From assembly GCF_023159225.1 (NCBI RefSeq), contig NC_063170.1, positions 19,560,735-19,624,734 of the forward strand: a stretch of DNA of 64,000 nt. The letters run 5' to 3'. The position numbers and the translations under genes are program-made. Each line of letters starts with the position of its first letter. The first letter of the stretch is position 1. A model generated the notes under the pieces. That model was not told the DNA's origin. It saw nothing but the letters and a program-made list of their open reading frames with translations, and did no database searches. This DNA is from Perognathus longimembris pacificus (lineage: Eukaryota; Chordata; Mammalia; Rodentia; Heteromyidae). Below are positions 55,142-64,000 of the stretch, piece by piece.

Positions 55142-55464
55142 CTGAGGATTCTTAAAGTTGGACTATATGTTTGGGCTGAAGGATTTATTTATAATTTTTA
55201 GTGTTTTATGGAGAAATAACTTAGTTCAGAAGATTTTATTTTACTGGAAATTGCAGTGACTCAGCATAACACGTGGACATGCCATTATAGTGACAGGGCA
55301 ATTATTGTACATAGATTTTCTTTTTCCTTCCTCTTCTATGGCTCTGATACTTTCTGACATGGGTCAATTCTGAAACATATATGTGTGTGTGTGTGTGTAT
55401 GTGTGTGTGTCCCGAAAATGATTAGCAGACTTGGTACTGGGAATTAAATATTGTGCTTGTTAAG

Positions 55465-55682
55465 TTTTTTTTTTCTGCCAGTCCTAGGGCTTGGACTCAG
55501 GACTTGGGTACTGTCCCTGAACTTCTTTTTGCTCAAGGCTAGCACTCTGCCTCTTGAGCCACAGTGCCACCTCTGGCCCTTTCTGTTTTTGTATGTGGTG
55601 CTGAGGAATCAAACCAAGGGCTTCATGCATGGTAGGCAAGCACTCTACCACTAATGTGGCACTCTGCCACATTCCCAACCCC
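55465..55682 (-). mobile_element. IDL-Geo SINE
   Basis: Antisense copy with a short internal duplication near its end (GGCACTCTGCCACATTCC). Confidence 0.87.
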
Positions 55683-55796
55683 TGAGGTTCCTTTTTAAAA
55701 GTAGGAGGAAATACTGCTAATGATTGCTTTAAATTATGCCATCTCTGACTTTCCTTGAAACATGTCTTAATATACGTTTATAATGTTTTTCTTTAG

Positions 55797-55998
55797 ATTG
55801 ACCCCCTTGCTGGAATGGCATCTCTTAGTATAGGTGGTTCAGCTGCTCCTCACACCCAGAGCATGCAGGGCTTTCCGCCAAATTTGGGTTCTGCATTCAG
55901 TACCCCTCAATCACCAGCAAAAGCATTTCCACCTCTTTCAACCCCAAATCAGACAACTGCATTCAGTGGTATTGGAGGCCTTTCATCACAGCTTCCAG
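55797..55998 (+). CDS. Cnot1: Cnot1 exon 18: residues 711-778 (part)
   Basis: CTTTAG|ATTGAC to CTTCCAG|GTAAGG. 202 nt. It encodes the low-complexity linker [20 protein letters not shown] and onward, rich in Ser, Pro, Gly, Thr and Gln and with no folded-domain signature. Intron 18 (1,665 nt) has a TG/TC tract (56347-56388), 7SL-type SINEs at 56395 (-) and 56713 (+), and unique DNA. Confidence 0.97.
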
Positions 55999-56394
55999 GT
56001 AAGGGGAAGTAATATGGATTACTTGTAATTTAATTATACTTTTTAAAGTGACTGTGATAAAAAAAAAAGTTACTTCGGTGAAAAAGTGAAAGAAAAAAAT
56101 GTAGTATTGTTATATTCAATTTAGTGTAATAGAAACATGGAATATTTAAACTTGCAAAGATAGTTGAGTAGTTTAGTAAGTGTTCTGTATGTTCTGTATT
56201 GCCAAATGATAGTATTACTTGTTTGTTGGTCACTTTTATAGTATTTTTTGTAGTTGGGAATAATGTCATATTCTTATAAGCATGTGTTTCACCATTGAGC
56301 TATATATATTCAATGCTAATCATTGCTTATTCAATGCTTAGTTCAGTCTGTGTGTGTGTGTCTGTCTGTCTGTCTCTGTCTGTCCTTCTGTGTC

Positions 56395-56603
56395 TCAATA
56401 CAGAGATTGAAATGAGGGCCTTGTACTCTTGGCTTTCTTACTCATGCCTTATACTCTACCACTTGAGCTATGATTTTAGTTTTGACATTCTTGTTAACTG
56501 GAGATGGAGTTCCTCAAAACTTTAATGCCCAGGCTGCTTCCAAACTCAATCAAGTGTCAGGCTCCTGAATAGCTAAGATCACAGGTGTGAGCCACTAGAG
56601 CTC
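56395..56603 (-). mobile_element. 7SL/B1-headed SINE
   Basis: Antisense, diverged, next to a (TG)/(TC) tract at 56347-56388. Confidence 0.65.
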
Positions 56604-56712
56604 AACTAAGATAAGTTTAATGAGTTACTAACGAGATATAATTAAGCTTGAAAATACTGTACATACTAGATTCAGGCATTTATTCTTTGCCCACATTAAA
56701 AACAGTATTATA

Positions 56713-56965
56713 GCTCGGCACTGGTGGCTCATATATGTAATCCTAGCTACTCAGGAGGCTGAGATCTGAGAATTGAAATTCTAAGCTAGCACAGGCAGGA
56801 AAGTTTGTGAAACTCATATCTCCAATAAACTACTCACACAAAGCTGGAAGTGGCACCATGACTCAAGTGGTAGAACACTAGGCTTGAGTAAAAAGAAAGT
56901 TCAGGGACAGTGCCCAGGTCTTGTTTAGTCCCTAGAACTAGCCCTCTCCGTACCCCCCCAAATAG
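56713..56965 (+). mobile_element. 7SL/B1-headed SINE
   Basis: Sense copy complete to 'CCCCCCAAATAG'. Confidence 0.8.
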
Positions 56966-57663
56966 CAATATGTCCTTAAAACCTTTTTAGTGTCCTCTCT
57001 TTCCCCAAATATTTTTTTAGCTTGTAGCTTTATATTGAATCAAGAACTCATGTTCATGTTGTAAGTTGGGGTACTAGAGCCTATGACTATTGACATGACT
57101 CTGTGATCTAGTTAATATTGCTCTGAGGTGATTCTAGACTTGATGCCACACAAACCAAAGCTACTCTGTAGCTGTTCAGTGTCTTAGGATAGATCTTACT
57201 ACTCTTAAGACTCTTTTTGGCCAGAATTAAGAACAGTAAATTTCTGGTAACTATAAAATGCTAATAGTGAAATCAATTTTAATCATTGATAAACAAGCCA
57301 GGGGCTCTTATAATGTTTTTTTAAATTTCATATTCAAGAATATAAGGGCCCTATTTTGTTGCTACTGAAATCAGTTTTTGTAATGGCAGTCAACAAATAA
57401 AGGGATACTTATTATTTAAAAAAGAAAAAAGAATATAAGGGCCCTAGATGTATAGCTCTAATGATAATAGCTCCTACCCAGCAGGTAAAGAATAAAAATG
57501 AAGTAATAAATTCTAAATGCTGAGTAAATTTTGCTATTATCAATTTGTGTCTACATTGAGATTTAACAAAGAGACATGGAACTATTAAGGGTTTACCTTG
57601 GTGCTGTGAATGACCTTAGTATATAAGGAATGATGGAACTCTGGCTACCTTTGTTCTCTCTAG

Positions 57664-57810
57664 TAGGTGGTCTTGGCACAGGCAGCTTGACTGGTATAGG
57701 AACTGGGGCTCTTGGACTTCCTGCAGTGAATAATGATCCCTTCGTACAGAGAAAATTGGGCACCTCTGGACTCAACCAGCCTACATTCCAGCAGAGTAAG
57801 ATGAAACCTT
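57664..57810 (+). CDS. Cnot1: Cnot1 exon 19: residues 778-827 (part), alternatively spliced
   Basis: Two acceptors lie 3 nt apart (CTCTAG|TAG|GTGG). Use of the second would drop Val778. Two donors occur: A|GTAAGA after 57795 and CTT|GTAAGT after 57810. The long form encodes SKMKPS before exon 20. The short form replaces it with Thr and is five residues shorter. Both forms keep the frame and match known CNOT1 isoforms as I recall them. The rest is Gly/Thr/Leu-rich linker. Intron 19 (2,172 nt) has SINEs at 58372 (-), 58635 (B1-like, +), 58872 (-), 59105 (-) and 59585 (+). Confidence 0.95.
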
Positions 57811-58371
57811 GTAAGTGGTAGTGTTGTCTGTGATTGTGAAGTGTGACTGATACACATACATTTTACTGAGTGCCTGACTTATTATCTTTTGAGTTATATG
57901 GACAGAAACATTGATTAACTTAAATGTTTTGTGAAGGTTAGATGTTGATATGTATCCTACACTAGAAGAAATAAAATCATAAATTTGAATTATTAAAATT
58001 AAAAACTAGATCTATTAACCCATCTTTACTTTGGATTAAGTCAAACATGTAATGGTTAGTAAGAGGCACCATCCCCAAAGTAAGAAATAGGTGTGGGAAA
58101 GCAAAAATATTTTTAGTTCTTTAAATTTCTTGGTGTTGGCTCCTAAATTAGGAAAGACTGTGTTTTGTTTTGTTTTTTTTTTAAAAATTTCAGCTAAGTT
58201 TAGAAAGTCAACATTTAAAGTTTTAGTTTCATGTTTCATAGCTATTGCCATGTGTTAAATGAAATAATTTGTGAAAAAATTTTAAAAGCTTCACCTCTTT
58301 TGCAGTACTATGCAAAGTCAACCCATAGACATAATTGATTTGTGTCTTTTTTATCCCTGGGACTGAATATC

Positions 58372-58593
58372 TATTTAACTGTATTTATCTATCCATCCAT
58401 GCCAGTCCTGGGGCTTGAACTCAGGTCCTGAGGACTGTCCCTGAGCTTCTTTTGCTCTAGGTCAGCGCTCTTACCACTTGATCCACAGCACCACTAAGGA
58501 CCTTTCCTTTTTATGTGGTACTGAGGAATCAAACCCAGGGCTTCGTGCATGTTATTTAGGCAGGCACTCTACCATTTAGCCACATTCCCAGCC
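58372..58593 (-). mobile_element. IDL-Geo SINE
   Basis: Antisense copy with TGGGACTGA(A/G)TAT on both sides. A B1-like sense fragment follows at 58635-58745. Confidence 0.85.
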
Positions 58594-58871
58594 TGGGACT
58601 GAGTATTTGTGATACATGGTTTAAAAGTATTATCTGGTTGAAGTTGGCAATGCCTGTAGTCCTAGCACTAGGAAGGTGAAAGTAGGATGATTTTGAGTTT
58701 TGGCAAGGCTGGGCTCCATAGTTGAGACCCTGTCTCTCAAAAAACAATCTAGAAGGATCGAAAATGTTAAGTGTGAAAGGCTTGTCTGAGTGTTGTTTTA
58801 TAGCATGCTGTGTGTTTCTTATCAGTTTGTTATACACATGCATTAATAGTCAAATGAGATTTTTATTATTT

Positions 58872-59300
58872 TATTGCTTATGGCTTGAACTCAGGGCCTG
58901 GGCGGTGTTCCTGAGGTCTTTTGCTCAAGGCTAGCACTCTACTACTTTGAGCCACAGCTCCAGTACTGGTTTTTGAGTGGTTAATTGGAGGTAAGAGTCT
59001 TATGGGGACTTTTCTGTCCAGGCTGTCTTGAGCCATGATTTGCAGATCTCAGCCTCGTGAGTAGCTAGGATTACAGGCATGAGCTGCTGGCACCCAGTTG
59101 AGCTTTTTTTTGTTTTGTTTTGTTTTTGTTTTTTGCTTGTTCTGGGGCTTGAACTAAGGGCGTGGACACTGTCTCTAAGCTTCTTTGTTCAAGGCTCTTA
59201 CTGAGTCACAGCGCCACTTCTGGCCTTTTCTGTTCCTGTGGTACTGAGGAATCAAACCCAGGGCTAGGGAAGCACTCTACCACTAAGCCACATTCCCAGC
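58872..59300 (-). mobile_element. 7SL-type SINE then IDL-Geo SINE
   Basis: Antisense copies at 58872-59098 and 59105-59300, back to back. Confidence 0.82.
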
Positions 59301-59584
59301 TATATGGTTGAGATTTGTATTGTAAGCCAGTAAAGACTTGTAACCTAAAGTGGTTCTTTTAACATTAAGCATAGTAGGAGCTGGAGCATAGTGAACTTTC
59401 TTATTATAATATGTCTTTGTGAAAGACAGTGTAGGACTCTGTATAGCATCACTTATTAACTGGAGGTTTTTTGTTTTTGTTTTTTTCTTCTTTCTTTAAT
59501 AGGGGTTTGTATTCAACTCAGGGCCCTGGGCTCTGACTCAGCTTTCTGGCCTCCAGTCTGTGTTCAGCCTTTAAGTCTTATCTG

Positions 59585-59815
59585 GCCAGGCACCAATGCC
59601 TGTAATCCTGCCTACTTAGGAGCCAGATCTGAGAATTGCAGTTCAAAGCCAGCCAGGACAGGAAAGCCGTCTGAGAATCTTAACTTTCAGTGGTCTACTC
59701 AAAAGCTGGAAGTGGACCAATGGCTCAAGTGGTAGAGTACTAGCCTTCAAAACAGCTCAGGGATAGTGCTCAGGCTGAGTTAGTTTGAAGCTTAGGACTG
59801 GCACATACTCAAAAA
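59585..59815 (+). mobile_element. 7SL/B1-headed SINE
   Basis: Sense copy ending ~165 bases before exon 20. Confidence 0.75.
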
Positions 59816-59982
59816 ATTATTTCTGTTTTCCTGGAACACAGTAATATTGGTTTGACCATTTAATACTTAAGTCTCCATTTACTTTTTCTCATGAAGTTAA
59901 AATTTATACTGATCTCTGGCTCTTTTCATGGGATTTGAAGAAGGAATTAAATTGCACAGTGATTATTCTTTGTCTCCCACAG

Positions 59983-60107
59983 CAGATTTATCTCAGGTGT
60001 GGCCAGAGGCAAATCAGCACTTTAGTAAAGAGATAGATGATGAGGCAAACAGCTATTTCCAGCGAATATATAACCATCCACCACATCCAACCATGTCTGT
60101 TGATGAA
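59983..60107 (+). CDS. Cnot1: Cnot1 exon 20: residues 827-868
   Basis: CCCACAG|CAGATTT to GATGAA|GTGAGT. 125 nt, phase 0 at its end. A second AG three bases on (CAGCAG) makes this another tandem acceptor. Use of the first gives S/T-D-L-S-Q as in mammals. It begins the helical module ([20 protein letters not shown]...) known in human CNOT1 (about 820-999) to bind the C-terminal peptide of tristetraprolin. Intron 20 (345 nt) has no repeat. Confidence 0.97.
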
Positions 60108-60452
60108 GTGAGTATTTGGGATTCCTAATTACTCACTGTTTGGTAAATCTTAAATATGTGCCTTTTTTTTTTTCGAAGTGTTTAGAAATTCAGCTCGGTG
60201 TTTTGATATGTTTGTGTACCTTTCAAAATATTTGCGCTTTTTTTGAGGGGGTTATTTTTCGAGATGGAGTATTTAAGAATTTGCTGTCCCCTCTATCCCA
60301 GACCTAAGTGCTAAGTGTTGGGAGTCTAGGGCTCTTTTGGAATATCCTAACTCTGTTTATTGGTAAATACTTTGTATAAGTCTACTATTAAGAGTATTTC
60401 TGGATGTTTTTTCTAATAGTTGCTTGTAAGTATGTGTTTTGTTCTTTTCTAG

Positions 60453-60739
60453 GTACTAGAAATGCTACAGAGATTTAAAGACTCAACTATAAAAAGGGAA
60501 CGAGAAGTATTTAACTGTATGCTAAGGAACTTGTTTGAAGAATATCGATTTTTCCCCCAGTACCCTGATAAAGAGTTACATATAACAGCTTGCCTGTTTG
60601 GTGGCATAATAGAAAAAGGACTGGTCACTTACATGGCATTGGGTCTGGCCCTGAGATATGTCCTTGAAGCCTTACGGAAGCCTTTTGGATCCAAAATGTA
60701 TTATTTTGGGATTGCTGCACTAGATAGATTTAAAAATAG
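60453..60739 (+). CDS. Cnot1: Cnot1 exon 21: residues 869-964 (part)
   Basis: TTCTAG|GTACTA to AATAG|GTGAGT. 287 nt, the largest coding exon here. It encodes [20 protein letters not shown] through [11 protein letters not shown], the core of the tristetraprolin-binding module. Intron 21 (1,672 nt) has SINEs at 60862, 61390 and 61765 (all -) and a C21 run (62114-62134). Confidence 0.97.
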
Positions 60740-60861
60740 GTGAGTAGATAGGCTTCTTATGAAATGAGTTTTTCTACCTTTCTCTTTCCTTTCTAATAAG
60801 AGTCTCACTATTGGCCTTGAATTTGTTATCTCTTGCCTCTGCCTCCCTAGTTCCAGAAAGC

Positions 60862-61090
60862 TTTTTTTTTTTTTTTTCTTTTTTTTTTTTTTGCCAGTCC
60901 TGGGCCTTGGACTCAGGGCCTGAGCATTGTCCCTGGCTTCTTTTTGCTCAAGGCTAGCACTCTGCCACTTGAGCCACAGCGCCACCTGTGGCCATTTTCT
61001 GTATATGTGGTGCTTGGGAATCGAACCTAGGGCCTCATGTATACGAGGCAAGCACTCAGGCCACTAGGCCATATCCATATCCCCAGCCCC
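60862..61090 (-). mobile_element. IDL-Geo SINE with a double T-tract
   Basis: Antisense. Two T-runs are separated by a C. AAGCTTTTTTTT is on both sides. Confidence 0.92.
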
Positions 61091-61389
61091 AAGCTTTTTT
61101 TTTTTTTTTTTTAAATGCAGGGACAATAGCTTATTTATCAATTGATGGATGTCAGGCTCTATAAATATGTATATGACACATTATACAATGTCTATATGAA
61201 GTAGAAGAGGCCAAATGAAAATAATTTATCACAATTACCAAATAAGTAGTAGGATAACTGATAGGAAGGCCTTACATTTTTGTTTCTTTTTTATATTTTA
61301 CATATCTTTTAATGTGTAGTTCGTGAATTTTCACAAATTTATCCAGCAATTTTCATTGCTCCTTAAGGAGCTCCTTCCTTTCTATCATT

Positions 61390-61590
61390 CATGAGGGCTG
61401 AACTCAGGGTCTGGGCCTCCCTTTTGCTCAAGGCTAGCATTCCATCACTTTGAGCCATACCTCCATTTTCTGGTGGTTAGTTGGAGATAAGATTCTGAGG
61501 AACTTTCCTGCCCGGCCTGGCTTTGAACCAAGATCCTAAGATCTCAGCCTCCTGAGTAGAGTTACTAGCATGAGCCACCAGTGTTCAGAC
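61390..61590 (-). mobile_element. 7SL/B1-headed SINE
   Basis: Antisense copy in intron 21. Confidence 0.72.
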
Positions 61591-61764
61591 CCAAGGGTCA
61601 TTTAAACGGAATCATGCCATTTGTAGGTTTTGTGGGGTTTTTTTGAGGGGAGGGGAGTGTCACCCTCCCCCACTGATGCTTGGACTCAAAGCTATCATTC
61701 TTACCATTTGAGCTGTACACCCAACTTTTTTTGTGCCATGTTGAGCTGTGTGTGTGTGTGCGCG

Positions 61765-61933
61765 CCAGTACTGGGGCTTGAACTCAGGGCCTGGCCACTG
61801 TCCCTGAGCTGCTTTTTTGCCCAAGGCTTGCACAGCACCACTTCTGGCCTTTTCTGTTTATGTTGTACTGAGGAATCAAGCCCAGGGCTTTATGCTAGGA
61901 AATTACTGTTTCAATGAGCCACATTCCCAGCCC
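61765..61933 (-). mobile_element. IDL-Geo SINE with a TG/CG tail
   Basis: Antisense. (TG)n and GCGCGC precede 'CAGTACTGGGG' in place of poly-T. Confidence 0.82.
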
Positions 61934-62113
61934 ATGTGTAGCTTTTTGAGCATTATGTTTTGAGGTTCATTCATGTTACTACATATTTTTAGTATTTTAT
62001 TACAGTGCTTATACTCACTACACAGTTTTCTATTTTATCTGTTGGGTGTTTGGGTTATTTGTAGATAGCATCTTAGTGGTTCTTGTTTTTCTTTTTCCTT
62101 CCTTCTTTCCCCT

Positions 62114-62134
62114 CCCCCCCCCCCCCCCCCCCCC
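62114..62134. repeat. C21 homopolymer
   Basis: A run of 21 C after a CTTCC-rich tract, ~280 bases before exon 22. Confidence 0.95.
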
Positions 62135-62411
62135 GTTACTAAGCACATTTCTACTACTAACCTATATCTACCCTGTTTCAATCTAACTTTAAAATACATC
62201 CTTTCACAAGTAAATGTTAACATTTTTATTTTCTAATAATAGGAAGGTTCACAAGTATTTTCATATACTTTGGTGTTCTGTCCTTGGACGTTTCCTTCTA
62301 ATTAGATATTTATAGATAGAATTTGGAAACTGCTTCAACTAGTGTGAGAGGAAAATATCTTCTGTTTTTACAAAACTGATGAGTTATAAAACCAATTGTT
62401 TGTCTTGGCAG

Positions 62412-62490
62412 ATTGAAGGACTATCCTCAGTATTGCCAGCACTTGGCATCCATCAGTCACTTTATGCAGTTTCCACATCATTTGCAGGAG
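62412..62490 (+). CDS. Cnot1: Cnot1 exon 22: residues 964-990
   Basis: TTGGCAG|ATTGAA to CAGGAG|GTAAGT. 79 nt, phase 0 at its end. It encodes [20 protein letters not shown] and onward, the last helices of the tristetraprolin-binding module. Intron 22 (1,379 nt) has an IDL-Geo, a non-repetitive block (62757-63300) and a TG tract. Confidence 0.97.
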
Positions 62491-62545
62491 GTAAGTGCTT
62501 TCAGCACTTAATACCTATCTAGTAGTTGGGTTATCTATTTTAACG

Positions 62546-62755
62546 TTTTTTCCCCCCCTTCCCCACCCAGTCCTGGGACTTGGACTCAGGGCCTGAGCAC
62601 TGTTGCTGGCTTCTTTTTGCTCCAGGCTAACATACTATCTCTTGAGTCACAGTGCCACTTCCAGCCTTTTCTGTTTTTATGGCGCTGAGGAATCGAACCC
62701 AGGGCTTCATGCGTGCTAGGCAAGCACTCTACCACTAAGCCACATTCCCAGCCCT
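62546..62755 (-). mobile_element. IDL-Geo SINE
   Basis: Antisense copy with a T-then-C tail, ~55 bases after the exon 22 donor. Confidence 0.88.
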
Positions 62756-63303
62756 TTGATTTGAGTTTTATATGAAATTACATTAAAATATCTTAATGGA
62801 TGAGCTGAGGAATATAAATCTATAGTTATTCTATGACCATTAGCACTAATATATATGGCAAATCCGGTTCTAAGACGGATCTGGAGTATGATTCATAAGC
62901 ATAAATTTTTCATTGCTTAAAGTGTTGTTGTAGGTTGAACTTTCTTAAATACGTAAGATGAAGTGTTTGTTGAAACACGTTTTTAGATGCTTGTTTAGAG
63001 TCTGTTGAAGAACTTAACTAAAGAGGATGCAGTTCTTGGGAAAATGGACCTAGGGAAAAATGTTAAAATACCTTGTGATTATTTTTCATTGTTTTAGTAA
63101 TGATTTGGTGTTAGTATTGTTCAAACTTCTGTCATGGTTTTGATCAGTAAGTTTCAAGTGGAAAGTTGATTTAAGTCTTTATTAACTTTATTTTTTTTAT
63201 TTCATAAAACAAATTACAAGGTCATTGTTTAATACTAAGAACAGATATTTATTGTGGTCTTAGAGCTCATTTCATATATATGTATACATATATTGCTTAT
63301 ATA

Positions 63304-63306
<3 letters not shown>

Positions 63307-63344
<38 letters not shown>
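63307..63344. repeat. (TG)n microsatellite
   Basis: About 19 TG units within an AT-rich, ATATGTATACATAT-containing stretch. Confidence 0.95.
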
Positions 63345-63346
<2 letters not shown>

Positions 63347-63534
63347 CTTGTACACACACGCACGTTTGGCACCCACTCTTGCTGAGCTGTTGCCCCAGTC
63401 TCACAAACAACCCTTTTTGGAGGATGGTGACAGTACAGGAGGCTTGAACTGAGGATTCATTCTCATTCAGTTTGCTTGCTCAGTTATCTCTCTACCACTT
63501 TTCTTGTTGTTTTGAAGATAGTCTCAAACTTTTC

Positions 63535-63632
63535 AGTTCTGGCTTTTTCTATATATGTGGTGCTGAGGAATTGAACCCAGGGCTTCCTGTATACAAGGCA
63601 AGCACTCTACCACTAGGCCATATTCCCAGCCC
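63535..63632 (-). mobile_element. IDL-Geo SINE, ID-like half only
   Basis: Antisense. The right monomer is absent or unrecognisable. Confidence 0.75.
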
Positions 63633-63869
63633 TGTTTGCAGTTATTTTGGTCTATGATTTTTTTCTTTGCTAGATGTATTCTCTAATAAATACTTAGCAT
63701 ACTAATATTTTATCTTCACAGGGGATGGGGCAAGGATTAAGGGACATAGATGTACCAAAAGACAAAAGAGTTCTGATATTATTCTCTTTATAAGTGAAAG
63801 TAATATAACTCAAAAGTTTTAATCTCTTCTAAGAACTCTTTATTTTGCTTCATTTCCCTATTCATATAG

Positions 63870-64000
63870 TATATCGAATATGGACAACAGTCTAGAGATC
63901 CACCTGTGAAAATGCAGGGGTCTATCACAACCCCTGGAAGTATTGCACTGGCTCAGGCCCAGGCTCAAGCCCAGGTTCCAGCCAAAGCTCCTCTTGCTGG
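63870..64000 (+). CDS. Cnot1: Cnot1 exon 23 (partial): residues 991-1033
   Basis: CATATAG|TATATC; the exon runs off the window, ending two bases into codon 1034. It encodes [18 protein letters not shown], then TTPGSIA and the AQAQAQAQ tract. This is the flexible segment between the tristetraprolin-binding module and the MIF4G domain, which lies outside. Confidence 0.96.

Overview
This is a rodent genomic window carrying the promoter and 5' half of Cnot1 on the + strand. Cnot1 is the scaffold subunit of the CCR4-NOT deadenylase complex. The coding sequence is interrupted by introns, exons have GT-AG borders, and a CpG-island promoter is present. The joined exons give a reading frame colinear with mammalian CNOT1. 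Very many copies of a dimeric SINE point to the superfamily Geomyoidea (kangaroo rats, pocket mice, gophers). Its left half is ID/tRNA-like and its right half matches what is known as the IDL-Geo element of that group. The species assignment rests on recalled family descriptions, not on a search.

Layout. 1-8570: upstream intergenic DNA, mostly SINEs, L1 3' remnants and microsatellites; no protein gene is recognised there. 8570-10290: CpG island holding two ZNF143-like sites, an eight-copy ATTGG (reverse CCAAT, NF-Y) array, a YY1-like site at the presumed start, and non-coding exon 1 (ends 9442). 9443-29174: a 19.7-kb first intron packed with nested SINEs, a 5'-truncated L1 and simple repeats. 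29175-64000: exons 2 to 23 (exon 23 runs off the end), encoding residues 1-1033 of a protein of about 2,376 residues. The first ~700 residues are the N-terminal HEAT-type region with four LXXLL motifs. Residues ~711-826 are a Gly/Ser/Pro/Thr-rich linker with alternative splice choices. Residues from ~828 begin the region known to bind tristetraprolin. The MIF4G (CAF1-binding) domain and everything after it lie beyond the window. Intron 17 may carry an H/ACA snoRNA; human CNOT1 hosts SNORA46 and SNORA50.

Points of interest. SINEs and L1s inside the gene are overwhelmingly antisense to Cnot1. Antisense SINE copies carry a T-tract plus CAG that imitates a 3' splice site, and at least one also has a consensus donor. 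The 5' leader has a strong-context upstream ORF overlapping the Cnot1 start codon. The promoter's ATTGG boxes are repeatedly spaced by 31 bp. An unassigned ~100-bp repeat with an octamer motif occurs three times within 3 kb of intron 1. Nothing resembling an undescribed multi-gene system was found.
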